This document shows positions 1 through 9,151 of a DNA stretch of 64,000 bases, piece by piece. A program made the translations under genes and the position numbers. A model generated the notes under the pieces. It ran no database searches. It had not been told where the DNA came from and saw only the letters and a list, made by a program, of their open reading frames with translations. Each line of letters opens with the position of its first letter. Position 1 is the first letter of the stretch. This DNA is from Streptomyces sp. B93 (GTDB taxonomy: Bacteria; Actinomycetota; Actinomycetes; Streptomycetales; Streptomycetaceae): contig NZ_JAGPXL010000017.1 in NCBI RefSeq assembly GCF_018070565.1, positions 83,096-147,095 of the forward strand, given 5' to 3'.

Positions 1-1
1 C

Positions 2-676
<675 letters not shown>

Positions 677-729
677 TAGGGTGACCAGCTCGGGGGCCCA
701 CTGGACAAGCCGAGAGGTGGGGTACGGGG

Positions 730-1860
730 ATGAGCGTCGGCACGAGCAGCGCACCGGGAGGGCACCGGGCGCGCCCGCCCGCCGACGCCGGTGATCCCGG
801 CGGGCCCGGCTTGCACCCCGACGACCTGCCCGACGGACTCGTCGTCGCCGACGAGCGCGGCCGGGTGGTCTGCTTCAACGCCGCCGCCGAGCGCATCACC
901 GCCGTCCCCGCCGCCGAGGCCCTCGGACAGCGGCTGGAGAAGGCGCTGCCGTTAGAGGACCTGGAGGGCAGGCGCTGGTGGCAGCTGACCGACCCGTACG
1001 GCGGCCTCGCCATCCGCGTGCGGCAGCCCGAGCGGAACCTGCTGCTGCCGGGCGGGCGGGAGGTGCTGGTCGCCGCCCGCTATGTGCGCGCCGCCCCCAC
1101 CGGGCCGGTCCAGCGGGTCGTGGTCTCGCTGCGCGACACCGAGGCGCGGCGCCGCACCGAGCGCAGCCACGCCGAGCTGATCGCCACCGTCGCGCACGAG
1201 CTGCGCTCCCCGCTCACCTCGGTGAAGGGGTTCACGGCCACCCTGCTGGCGAAGTGGGAGCGGTTCACGGACGACCAGAAGCGGCTGATGCTGGAGACCG
1301 TCGACGCCGACGCCGACCGGGTCACCCGCCTCATCGCCGAGCTGCTCGACATCTCCCGCATCGACTCCGGACGCCTGGAGGTGCGCCGCCAGCCCGTCGA
1401 CATCGGCGCCGCCGTCGGCCGCCACATCCAGGCCTACGTCGCCGCCGGGCAGTCCGCCGACCGGTTCCTGCTCCGCATCGAGCAGCCGCTGCCCGACCTG
1501 TGGGCCGACCCCGACAAGGTCGACCAGGTCCTGAGCAACCTGCTGGAAAATGCGGTGCGGCACGGCGAGGGGACCGTCACCATTGACATCACGGCCACGG
1601 CGTCACCCCGCGAGGGCGAGGACACCGGCACGTCGGTCACCGTGAGCGACGAGGGCCCAGGCATCCCGGAGGAGTCCATGAACCGCGTCTTCACCCGCTT
1701 CTGGCGGGGCAGCAAGCGCGGCGGCACCGGACTCGGGCTGTACATCGTCAAGGGCATCGTCGAGGCCCACGGCGGCACCATCACGGTCGGCCGCGCCCCC
1801 GGCGGCGGCGCCGAGTTCCGATTTACGTTGCCCGTGAGCGCTCCGGCCTATCTCGCCTGA
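730..1860 (+). CDS. Orphan PAS-domain sensor histidine kinase with a TTA codon
   Basis: A 376-residue cytosolic histidine kinase with no membrane segment. A PAS-like domain covers about residues 30-140, the dimerisation helix carries the phospho-acceptor His156 in ATVAHELRSP, and the ATPase domain has the N box (NLLENAVRHG), G1 (DEGPGIPEE) and G2 (GGTGLGLYIVKG). No response-regulator gene is adjacent on either side, so its partner must be elsewhere. Codon 75 is TTA (952-954). This codon is very rare in Streptomyces and is read by the bldA tRNA, so full translation may depend on developmental stage. The ATG at 730 follows a G-rich ribosome-binding stretch. Kinase identity is secure; the signal is unknown. 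Confidence 0.93.
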   Translation: MSVGTSSAPGGHRARPPADAGDPGGPGLHPDDLPDGLVVADERGRVVCFNAAAERITAVPAAEALGQRLEKALPLEDLEGRRWWQLTDPYGGLAIRVRQPERNLLLPGGREVLVAARYVRAAPTGPVQRVVVSLRDTEARRRTERSHAELIATVAHELRSPLTSVKGFTATLLAKWERFTDDQKRLMLETVDADADRVTRLIAELLDISRIDSGRLEVRRQPVDIGAAVGRHIQAYVAAGQSADRFLLRIEQPLPDLWADPDKVDQVLSNLLENAVRHGEGTVTIDITATASPREGEDTGTSVTVSDEGPGIPEESMNRVFTRFWRGSKRGGTGLGLYIVKGIVEAHGGTITVGRAPGGGAEFRFTLPVSAPAYLA

Positions 1861-1896
1861 GCGGCCCGCGGGCGCATTCGCCTGTCCCCACCCCGT

Positions 1897-1950
1897 TAGA
1901 CTCGGCCAATGGCACCTTTGTGTCCTGCTCGCGGCCCTTCGAGTCGGTGA
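1897..1950 (+). promoter_or_regulatory. Putative pheST promoter and 13-codon leaderless upstream ORF
   Basis: A TAGACT hexamer at 1897-1902 looks like a -10 element. Six bases later an ATG at 1909 opens a 13-codon ORF (MAPLCPARGPSSR, stop 1948-1950), a spacing typical of leaderless Streptomyces transcripts. The remaining leader to the pheS start is about 40 nt. The peptide has no phenylalanine, unlike the E. coli pheST attenuator peptide. No clear -35 is seen. Inference only. Confidence 0.35.
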
Positions 1951-1988
1951 CGGGGACTCCAGCCAGCCAATCGGAAGCACGGGAAGAG

Positions 1989-3110
1989 ATGTCGGCACCC
2001 AATAAGTCGTACGACCCTGTCGAGGTCGAGACGTTGAAACCGGAAGAGATCGAGCGCATGCGGGACGAGGCGCTCGCCGCCTTCGCCGCCGCGGACTCCC
2101 TCGACGCACTCCACGAGGCCAAGGTCGCCCACACCGGCCCGGCCTCCCCGCTGGCCCTCGCCAACCGCGAGATCGGCGCCCTGCCGCCGCACGCCAAGGC
2201 CGACGCGGGCAAGCGGGTCGGCATGGCCCGCGGCGCCGTGAACAAGGCCCTCGCCGCCCGCCAGGCCGAGCTGGAGGCCGAGCGCGACGCGCGGGTGCTG
2301 GTCGAGGAGGACGTGGACGTCACGCTGCCCTACGACCGTGTCCCCGCGGGCGCCCGGCACCCGCTGACCACGCTGTCGGAGCGCATCGAGGACATCTTCG
2401 TGGCCATGGGCTACGAGGTCGCCGAGGGCCCCGAGGTCGAGGCCGAGTGGTTCAACTTCGACGCCCTGAACATCGGCCCGGACCACCCGGCCCGCGGCGA
2501 GGCGGACACCTTCTTCGTGCAGGGCCCCGAGGGCGGCACCGAGTCCGGTGTCGTGCTGCGCACCCACACCTCGCCGGTGCAGATCCGCTCCCTGCTCAGC
2601 CGTGAGCTGCCGGTCTACGTGATCTGCCCGGGGCGCGTCTACCGCACCGACGAGCTGGACGCCACCCACACCCCGGTCTTCCACCAGGTCGAGCTGCTCG
2701 CCGTCGACGAGGGCCTGACCATGGCGGACCTCAAGGGCACCCTGGACCACATGGTCCAGTCCCTGTTCGGCGAGGGCATGAAGACCCGGCTGCGGCCGAA
2801 CTTCTTCCCGTTCACCGAGCCGTCCGCCGAGATGGACATGCTCTGCTACGTCTGCAAGGGCGCGTCCGTCGGCAACCCCGACCGGCCCTGCCGGACCTGC
2901 TCGTCCGAGGGCTGGATCGAGCTGGGCGGCTGCGGCATGGTCAACCCGCGGGTGCTGACCGCCTGCGGCGTCGACCCGGAGAAGTACAGCGGCTTCGCCT
3001 TCGGGTTCGGCATCGAGCGGATGCTGATGTTCCGCCACAACGTCGAGGACATGCGAGACATGGTCGAGGGTGACGTCCGGTTCACCCGGCCGTTCGGGAT
3101 GGAGATCTGA
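1989..3110 (+). CDS. pheS: Phenylalanyl-tRNA synthetase alpha subunit
   Basis: The 373-residue catalytic subunit of the alpha2-beta2 phenylalanyl-tRNA synthetase. It charges tRNA-Phe with phenylalanine using ATP. The N-terminal helical arm spans about residues 1-100, followed by the class II core with HTSPVQIRSLL (motif 2 region) and GFGFGIERMLMFRHN (motif 3). The length is normal for the family. The start at 1989 is chosen because GGGAAGAG lies just upstream and the residues before it are not conserved-looking. The stop overlaps the pheT ATG by one base, so the two subunits are translationally coupled. Housekeeping gene; high certainty. Confidence 0.97.
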   Translation: MSAPNKSYDPVEVETLKPEEIERMRDEALAAFAAADSLDALHEAKVAHTGPASPLALANREIGALPPHAKADAGKRVGMARGAVNKALAARQAELEAERDARVLVEEDVDVTLPYDRVPAGARHPLTTLSERIEDIFVAMGYEVAEGPEVEAEWFNFDALNIGPDHPARGEADTFFVQGPEGGTESGVVLRTHTSPVQIRSLLSRELPVYVICPGRVYRTDELDATHTPVFHQVELLAVDEGLTMADLKGTLDHMVQSLFGEGMKTRLRPNFFPFTEPSAEMDMLCYVCKGASVGNPDRPCRTCSSEGWIELGGCGMVNPRVLTACGVDPEKYSGFAFGFGIERMLMFRHNVEDMRDMVEGDVRFTRPFGMEI

Positions 3111-5623
3111 TGCGGGTCCCGCTTTCTTGGCTGCGGGAGTACGTCGACCTGCCGGAGACGGAAACCGGTCGGGACGTGCAGGCCAAGCTCATTTCGGCCG
3201 GTCTCGAGGTCGAGACCGTCGAGCAGCTCGGCGACGGGCTCAAGGGCCCGCTGGTCGTCGGCCAGGTGCTGACCATCGAGGAGCTGACGGAGTTCAAGAA
3301 GCCGATCCGCTTCTGCACCGTCGACGTCGGCCGGGCCAACGGCACCGGCGAGCCCCAGGAGCTGATCTGCGGCGCACGCAACTTCGCCGTCGGCGACAAG
3401 GTCGTCGTCGTGCTGCCGGGCGCGGTCCTCCCGGGCGGCTTCGCCATCTCCGCCCGCAAGACCTACGGCCGGACCTCCCACGGCATGATCTGCTCCAGCG
3501 ACGAGCTGGGCATGGGCGACGACGGCAGCAAGGGCATCATCGTGCTGCCGCCGGAGACCGAGGTCGGCAAGGACGCCATCGAGCTGCTGGAACTGGTCGA
3601 CGAGGTCCTCGACATCGCCGTCACGCCCGACCGCGGCTACTGCCTGTCGATCCGCGGCGTGGCCCGCGAGACCGCCACCGCCTACGGCCTGCCGCTGCGC
3701 GACCCCGCGCTGCTCGACGTGCCCGGTCCGAACGCGTTCGGCTACCCGGTCGCGGTCTCCGACCCGCTCGGCTGCGACCGCTTCACCGCCCGCACCGTCA
3801 CCGGCCTCGACCCCGAGGCCCGCTCCCCGATCTGGCTCAGGCGCCGCCTCCAGAAGGCCGGCATGCGGCCGATCTCGCTCGCCGTCGACATCACCAACTA
3901 CGTGATGCTCGAACTCGGCCAGCCGCTGCACGCCTACGACCGCGGCCTGGTCCAGGGCACCATCGGCGTGCGCCGCGCCGAGCCCGGTGAGAAGCTCACC
4001 ACCCTCGACGGCGTCAAGCGCACCCTGGACGCCGAGGACCTGGTGATCACCGACGAGCGCGGCCCGATCGGGCTCGCGGGCGTCATGGGCGGCGCCAACA
4101 CCGAGATCGCGGACCACGAGGACACGGAGAACGCCACTTCCGACGTGGTGATCGAGGCCGCCCACTTCGACCCGGTCGCCATCGCCCGCACCGCGCGCCG
4201 CCACAAGCTCTCCTCCGAGGCGTCCCGCCGCTTCGAGCGCGGCGTCGACCCGCAGGCCGCTGCCGCCGCCGCACAGCGCACCGTCGACCTGCTGGTCCTC
4301 CTCGCGGGCGGCACCGCCGAGGCCGGGGTCACCGAGGTCGTCACCCCGTCCGCGCCGCACACCATCACCATCCCCGCGGACCACCCCGACAAGGTCGCCG
4401 GTGTCGTCTACGGCCGGGAGACCGTCGTACGCCGTCTCCAGGAGGTCGGCTGCGACGTGTACGGGCAGGACGAGCTGCTCGTCACCGTGCCGTCCTGGCG
4501 GCCCGACCTGACCGACCCCAACGACCTCGCCGAAGAGGTCATCCGGCTGGAGGGCTACGAGAACCTGCCCTCCACGCTGCCCAAGCCGCCGTCCGGCCGT
4601 GGCCTGACCCACCGGCAGCGGCTGCACCGCCGGATCGGCCGGGCGCTCGCCGGTGCGGGCTGTGTGGAGGCGCCCAACTACCCCTTCGTCAGCGAGCAGG
4701 TCTTCGACCAGCTCGGCCTGGCGAAGGACGACCCGGCCCGCCGCGTCGTCAGGCTGACCAACCCGCTCAGCGACGAGGAGCCCGCGCTGCGCACGTCGCT
4801 GCTGCCGGGCCTGCTCGGCGCGCTGCGCCGCAACCACGGCCGCGGCAGCCACGACCTCGCCCTCTTCGAGACCGGGCTGGTCTTCCTGCCGCGCGAGGAG
4901 CAGCGGGTCGCCGCCGGGCTGCCCGTCGACCGGCGCCCCACCGACGAGGAGATCGCCGAACTCGGCGCCGCGCTGCCCGAGCAGCCGCGCCATGTCGCCG
5001 TCGTCCTCGCGGGCGCCCGTGAACAGGCCGGATGGTGGGGCAAGGGCCGTCCGGCGGACTGGGCCGACGCGGTCGAGGCCGCGCGGACCGTGGCAGCCGA
5101 GACCGGCGTCGAGCTGATCGTCCGCAAGGGCCAGTACGGGCCCTGGCACCCGGGCCGGTGCGCCGAGCTGGCGATCACCGTCGACGGTGCGCAGAAGGTC
5201 GTCGGCCACGCCGGAGAGCTGCACCCGCGCGTGGTGAAGGCCCTCGGCCTGCCCGAGCGCACCTGTGCGACGGAGCTGGACCTGGACGCCCTGGAGCGGG
5301 CCGCCGACGGCACCCCGCAGGCGCCGTCCATCTCCACCTTCCCGGTCGCCACGCAGGACGTCGCCCTGGTCGTCGACCGGCCGGTCCCACACACCGAGGT
5401 GGAGGCCGCGCTGCGCGAGGGCGCCGGTGAACTGCTGGAGTCCATCCGGCTGTTCGACGTCTACGAGAACGCGGAGCAGCTGGGTGAGGGACGCAAGTCG
5501 CTCGCCTACGCGCTGCGGTTCCGGGCGGCGGACCGGACACTGACGGTGGACGAGGCGTCGGCGGCTCGGGACGCGGCGGTTTCGCTGGCCGCTGAGAGGA
5601 CGGGGGCGGTGTTGCGGGGCTAG
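3110..5623 (+). CDS. pheT: Phenylalanyl-tRNA synthetase beta subunit
   Basis: An 837-residue beta subunit, full length for bacterial PheT. In order: an N-terminal EMAP-like tRNA-binding domain at about 40-155 (LICGARNFAVGDK ... SHGMICSSDELG), the B3/B4 editing domain at about 210-380, B5 at about 410-490 (SWRPDLTDPNDLAEEVIR), a core catalytic-like domain, and the ferredoxin-fold anticodon-binding domain at about 740-837 (PVATQDVALVVDRPVPHTEV). The ATG shares its A with the pheS stop codon. The gene is followed by an intergenic repeat and a stem-loop before the next gene, so the operon probably ends here. Confidence 0.97.
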   Translation: MRVPLSWLREYVDLPETETGRDVQAKLISAGLEVETVEQLGDGLKGPLVVGQVLTIEELTEFKKPIRFCTVDVGRANGTGEPQELICGARNFAVGDKVVVVLPGAVLPGGFAISARKTYGRTSHGMICSSDELGMGDDGSKGIIVLPPETEVGKDAIELLELVDEVLDIAVTPDRGYCLSIRGVARETATAYGLPLRDPALLDVPGPNAFGYPVAVSDPLGCDRFTARTVTGLDPEARSPIWLRRRLQKAGMRPISLAVDITNYVMLELGQPLHAYDRGLVQGTIGVRRAEPGEKLTTLDGVKRTLDAEDLVITDERGPIGLAGVMGGANTEIADHEDTENATSDVVIEAAHFDPVAIARTARRHKLSSEASRRFERGVDPQAAAAAAQRTVDLLVLLAGGTAEAGVTEVVTPSAPHTITIPADHPDKVAGVVYGRETVVRRLQEVGCDVYGQDELLVTVPSWRPDLTDPNDLAEEVIRLEGYENLPSTLPKPPSGRGLTHRQRLHRRIGRALAGAGCVEAPNYPFVSEQVFDQLGLAKDDPARRVVRLTNPLSDEEPALRTSLLPGLLGALRRNHGRGSHDLALFETGLVFLPREEQRVAAGLPVDRRPTDEEIAELGAALPEQPRHVAVVLAGAREQAGWWGKGRPADWADAVEAARTVAAETGVELIVRKGQYGPWHPGRCAELAITVDGAQKVVGHAGELHPRVVKALGLPERTCATELDLDALERAADGTPQAPSISTFPVATQDVALVVDRPVPHTEVEAALREGAGELLESIRLFDVYENAEQLGEGRKSLAYALRFRAADRTLTVDEASAARDAAVSLAAERTGAVLRG

Positions 5624-5631
5624 GTGGTCCT

Positions 5632-5679
5632 GCCGGGTGCGGGTTGTCTGTGGCTGGTCGCGCAGTTCCCCGCGCCCCT
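5632..5679 (+). repeat. Dispersed intergenic repeat, copy A
   Basis: A roughly 48-bp unit beginning GCCGGGTGCGGG and ending in the core GTGGCTGGTCGCGCAGTT followed by CCCCGCGCCCCT. The same unit recurs at 24736-24782 and, reversed, at 36388-36435; a variant with a replaced centre is at 31615-31680. It lies just past the pheT stop codon. Function unknown; it resembles a repeat common between Streptomyces genes. Confidence 0.85.
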
Positions 5680-5792
5680 TGTGGGGGGCGAGCCCCCCAC
5701 ACCCCCCGCACCATCCCCATCCCCTCTCATTTCACTCGTTCGGGTGGCAAGTCAGGGCGCTTGGCTTATCCGGGTCAAGTGGTCGACAGAAT

Positions 5793-5819
5793 CAGACCGG
5801 CCTCTTCGGGGCCGGTCTG
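5793..5819 (+). terminator. Stem-loop downstream of pheT
   Basis: CAGACCGGCC (5793-5802) pairs perfectly with GGCCGGTCTG (5810-5819) around a 7-nt TCTTCGG loop. It is placed after pheST and 33 bp before the phosphatase start, so it could end the pheST transcript or act as a leader hairpin. There is no T-run, as is usual in high-GC actinomycetes. Confidence 0.6.
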
Positions 5820-5851
5820 TGCTGTCCGGGCCTGATGGGGGGCCAATCGGC

Positions 5852-6877
5852 ATGATGCGCATCGGTCTGGGGCGGCGGTTGCTCGCGCTCGGACTTCCCA
5901 CGGCATGGGGCGCGGCGGCCATCGGCTACAAGCTGGCGTGTCCGCTCGCCGAGCAGAGCGGGCTCGGGGCGCGGATCGTCACCAGCGCCGTCTTCCTCGC
6001 CGTGGGTACCGGCCTCGTGCACCAGGTGCGGCGTGGTCCGCTGCGGGAGCTGAAGCGGGTCCGCAAGGTGGCGGGCGAGGCCCAGGACGCGCTGCTGCGT
6101 CCGCTGCCACCGCGGGTCGGCGGGCTGGACGTGGCCGCGGTGCGGCTCTCCGCGGACCGCGGTGCCGCGATGGGCGGCGATCTGTACGAGGTGGTCGCCA
6201 CCGAGTACGGCGTCCGGGCCGTGGTGGGCGATGTGCGCGGGCACGGCATCGCCGCCTTCGGCACCGTCTCCGCGGTCCTCGGCAGTTTCCGTGAGGCCGC
6301 GCACGACGAGCCCGGCCTCGACCGGGTGCTGCGCCGACTGGACCGGGCCCTCGCCCGGCACCTGAGTGAGCAGGCCACCGAGGGGGAGGACTTCGTCACC
6401 GTCCTCCTGCTGGAGATCGGCCGCGACGGCCGGGTGCGCGCCCTCAACTGCGGCCACCCGTGGCCGTACCGGCTGCGGGGCACCGGGGTGGTGCCCCTCG
6501 CCCGGGCCGACCCGCTGCCGCCGCTGGGTCTCTTCCCGCTCCCCGACGACGAGCTGACCGCCGTGAGCTGTGGCCGTCTGCGGCCCGGCGAGGCGCTGTT
6601 CCTGTACACGGACGGTGCCGCGGACGCCCGGGACGGTCATGGCCGGTTCTTTCCCCTGGAGACGGTGCTGACGGAGGCGTTGCGGCAGCGTCCACCGACT
6701 CCGCAGATGCTCGTGGGCGCCGTCTTCACCCGCCTCCTGCGCCATACGGCGGGCCGCCCCGCCGATGACGTGGCCCTGCTGGTGCTGGCCGACGAGGGGC
6801 CGCGAAGACGTCGTACAGGGCCGCCGGACACCGCCCGAACAGCGGTGACCCGCCCACGGCCGCGGGTGCGCGGTTAG
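5852..6877 (+). CDS. Membrane-anchored PP2C/SpoIIE-type serine phosphatase
   Basis: A 341-residue protein with two hydrophobic segments near the N-terminus (about residues 8-25 and 38-55), then a short linker and a SpoIIE/RsbU-type PP2C phosphatase domain from about 85 to 325. Metal-binding signatures GGDLYEV and GDVRGHGIAA are intact, as is LFLYTDGAADARD. Such proteins dephosphorylate anti-sigma-factor antagonists or related phosphoserine proteins at the membrane. The start at 5852 is chosen over the upstream in-frame start because a GGGGGGCC ribosome-binding stretch precedes it and the extra residues run through the intergenic repeat and hairpin. No anti-sigma gene is adjacent, so the substrate is unknown. 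Confidence 0.88.
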   Translation: MMRIGLGRRLLALGLPTAWGAAAIGYKLACPLAEQSGLGARIVTSAVFLAVGTGLVHQVRRGPLRELKRVRKVAGEAQDALLRPLPPRVGGLDVAAVRLSADRGAAMGGDLYEVVATEYGVRAVVGDVRGHGIAAFGTVSAVLGSFREAAHDEPGLDRVLRRLDRALARHLSEQATEGEDFVTVLLLEIGRDGRVRALNCGHPWPYRLRGTGVVPLARADPLPPLGLFPLPDDELTAVSCGRLRPGEALFLYTDGAADARDGHGRFFPLETVLTEALRQRPPTPQMLVGAVFTRLLRHTAGRPADDVALLVLADEGPRRRRTGPPDTARTAVTRPRPRVRG

Positions 6878-7068
6878 CCGTGGGGCCCGGGGACGCCGCC
6901 CCCCGCCACGGAGTGTCGGGCAGGCGACGGGGGGACGGCGTGTTTTCGGGCCGCCGCACTGTACGAGGGGGAGCCGGCGGCCCGGCCGGGCCTCTTGCGA
7001 GGCATTTCAGTCAACCGGCGGGAAACTCTCCGCAACAGCGCGCACACGGTACGGATTCGAGCACTCGG

Positions 7069-7085
7069 TTCACACCCCGTGTGAA
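7069..7085. promoter_or_regulatory. Palindromic operator candidate upstream of the HTH/TPR regulator
   Basis: TTCACAC (7069-7075) and GTGTGAA (7079-7085) form a perfect inverted repeat with a CCC spacer. A TACGCT hexamer at 7097-7102 could be the -10 of the following gene. The site is therefore well placed for binding by a regulator, possibly the downstream gene product itself. Inference from symmetry and position. Confidence 0.4.
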
Positions 7086-7132
7086 ACCGGATTCACTACG
7101 CTGTCGGCACCGAGCCACCTTGGGGGCATGGG

Positions 7133-8473
7133 ATGCAGCCCAACACCCTGCTGGACGCGATCCTCGACGAGGCCGGAATCTCCCACGCCGGGCTGGCGGC
7201 GCACGTCAACCAGGCGGGACGGTCACGCGGACTGGCACTGCGCTACGAGCACACCGCGGTGGCCCGCTGGCTGAAGGGCCAGCGACCGCGCGGTCAGGTG
7301 CCCGACCTGATCTGCGAGGTCCTCGCCACCCGGCTGAGACGGCCGGTCACGCTCGACGACATCGGCCTCGGCGTACCGGGCGAACCGGGGACCCCGCACG
7401 GCACCTCGCTCTCCGGCTTCGTCGAACGGGCCACCGCGCTGTGGCGCTCCGACGAGCAGCAGCGCCCGCACCTCCTCGGCGCGCCCGCGGTCACCGGCAC
7501 ACCCGCCGTGATGCCGGTGTGGGAGTGGGAGAACCCGCCGGAGGACGTGGACGTCTCCCGGGGCGGACGGCACCGCGTGACCCCGGCCGACCTGGACCTG
7601 CTGCGCGCCGCCCGCGGCCACTACGAGCAGATGTACCGCAAGGCGGGCGGGGTGGCGACGCGCAGCCGGATCGTCGGGTTTCTCAACGCGGAGGCGGCCC
7701 CGCTGCTGCGCGGCGGCTACACCGACGCCACCGGCCGCCAACTGCACCGCGCCACGGGCGGGCTGGTGGCGATCGCGGGCATCTGCGCCTACGACTCCGA
7801 CGCGCACGGTCTCGCCCAGCGCTACTTCCACCAGGCGCTGCGGCTGGCCAAGGCGAGCGGGGACCGGGGGCTCGGGGCGTATGTGATCGCGCTGCTGGTC
7901 AACCAGTCGCTGTTCATGAAGGAGTACCGCCAGGCCGTCGCGTTCGCCGAGGCGGCGCTGCGCACCGCGGGCAAGGACATCACCCCGGCGCTCGCCTCGG
8001 ACCTGTACGCGATGCAGGCGAAGGCGTACGCGCACCTCGGCGACAGTACGAGCGCGCTGTCCTGCATCCGGCGGGCGGAGCAGGCCGCCGAACGCATCCG
8101 CCGTGGCTACGAACCCGATGAGACCGGCTATGTCCAGCCGGGCCTGGTCAACGTCCAGGTGGCGGAGGCGCTGCTGAGCCTCGGGGAGCTGGCGGCGGCG
8201 GGGGAGCACGCGGCGGCGGCGGTGGACAACCCGGCGCACGACCGGGGCCGGGTGCACCGGCTGGCCATGCTCAGCACGATCGAGTTGCGCCGGGGCAACG
8301 CCGACAAGGCGGTGGCCACGGCGGTGCAGATGGCCGAGCAGGCGCGGGGGATGGAGTCGCAGCGGCTGCGCGACAGACTCCGGGCGGTGCGCGACCATCT
8401 GGTGCGCAGCGGCGGCACGGGCACGGCGGAGGCGGCCGAACTCATCGACGGGGCGCTGCGCGTGCCGCTGTGA
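7133..8473 (+). CDS. HTH/TPR-type transcriptional regulator (NsdA-like family)
   Basis: A 446-residue cytosolic protein. The N-terminal 80 residues (AILDEAGISHAGLAAHVN ... TAVARWLKGQRPRG) resemble an XRE-like helix-turn-helix. From about residue 200 onward the protein is a run of helical hairpins typical of tetratricopeptide repeats (HGLAQRYFHQALRLAKASG; FAEAALRTAGKDITPALAS). This architecture is abundant in Streptomyces and includes NsdA, a repressor of differentiation and antibiotic production. Which member this is cannot be decided here. The ATG at 7133 follows a GGGGGC ribosome-binding stretch. A palindrome lies about 50 bp upstream. Confidence 0.82.
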   Translation: MQPNTLLDAILDEAGISHAGLAAHVNQAGRSRGLALRYEHTAVARWLKGQRPRGQVPDLICEVLATRLRRPVTLDDIGLGVPGEPGTPHGTSLSGFVERATALWRSDEQQRPHLLGAPAVTGTPAVMPVWEWENPPEDVDVSRGGRHRVTPADLDLLRAARGHYEQMYRKAGGVATRSRIVGFLNAEAAPLLRGGYTDATGRQLHRATGGLVAIAGICAYDSDAHGLAQRYFHQALRLAKASGDRGLGAYVIALLVNQSLFMKEYRQAVAFAEAALRTAGKDITPALASDLYAMQAKAYAHLGDSTSALSCIRRAEQAAERIRRGYEPDETGYVQPGLVNVQVAEALLSLGELAAAGEHAAAAVDNPAHDRGRVHRLAMLSTIELRRGNADKAVATAVQMAEQARGMESQRLRDRLRAVRDHLVRSGGTGTAEAAELIDGALRVPL

Positions 8474-8595
8474 CCCCCGCCCGCCGCCGGACGGCCTCGC
8501 GCCCGCGCCCGTGCCGCGGGTAGCTCCTCGTGCGCCTGCTGCCGACTCGTTCCTGCTGCGATATTGCCACTTACTCGTCGGAAGGTGGCAGAACC

Positions 8596-9141
8596 GTGCA
8601 GTGGACGAAACTGAACGAACGAACTGTGTATGCAAACCGCTGGTTCAGTGTCAATCTCGCCGATGTCGAGTTGCCGGACGGACGGCATCTCGACCACTTC
8701 CTGATCCGACTGCGGCCCGTCGCGGTGGCCACGGTGGTCAACGAGGCCAACGAGGTCCTGCTGCTGTGGCGCCATCGCTTCATCACCGACAGCTGGGGGT
8801 GGGAACTGGCGGCCGGAGTCGTCGAGGACGGCGAGGACATCGTGGCCGCGGCCGCCCGTGAACTGGAGGAGGAGACCGGATGGCGGCCGGGACCCCTGCG
8901 CCATCTGATGAGCGTGGAGCCGTCCAACGGGCTCACCGACGCCCGGCACCACATCTACTGGGCCGACGGCGGAGAGTACGTCGGACACCCCGTGGACGAC
9001 TTCGAGTCGGACCGCAGGGAGTGGGTCCCCCTCAAACTCGTCCCCGACATGGTCGCCCGCGGCGAGGTCCCGGCCGCCAACATGGCGGCCGCACTGCTGT
9101 TGCTGCACCACCTCAGGCTCGGTCAGGACGTGCTGCCGTGA
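8596..9141 (+). CDS. Nudix hydrolase
   Basis: A 181-residue Nudix hydrolase. The signature G-x5-E-x7-REUxEExGU is complete at residues 74-96, including RELEEETGW, so metal-dependent pyrophosphatase activity on a nucleoside diphosphate-type substrate is expected. The size and an N-terminal strand (WTKLNERTVYANRWF) resemble ADP-ribose/ADP-sugar pyrophosphatases, but the substrate is not proven. The GTG at 8596 is preferred because GGAAGGTGG lies just upstream; the longer frame to 8530 has no ribosome-binding site. It ends 10 bp before the stop of the convergent small membrane-protein gene. Confidence 0.9.
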   Translation: MQWTKLNERTVYANRWFSVNLADVELPDGRHLDHFLIRLRPVAVATVVNEANEVLLLWRHRFITDSWGWELAAGVVEDGEDIVAAAARELEEETGWRPGPLRHLMSVEPSNGLTDARHHIYWADGGEYVGHPVDDFESDRREWVPLKLVPDMVARGEVPAANMAAALLLLHHLRLGQDVLP

Positions 9142-9151
9142 GGACGGCGGC

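Noticed and set aside
1861..1988. T-box or Phe-rich attenuator before pheST
   Set aside because: No T-box consensus, specifier loop or terminator/antiterminator pair, and no run of phenylalanine codons in any short frame.
2846..5392. Minus-strand open frame of 848 codons opposite pheT
   Set aside because: Antisense frame created by third-position GC bias; no motif or ribosome-binding site; the plus strand is a complete PheT.
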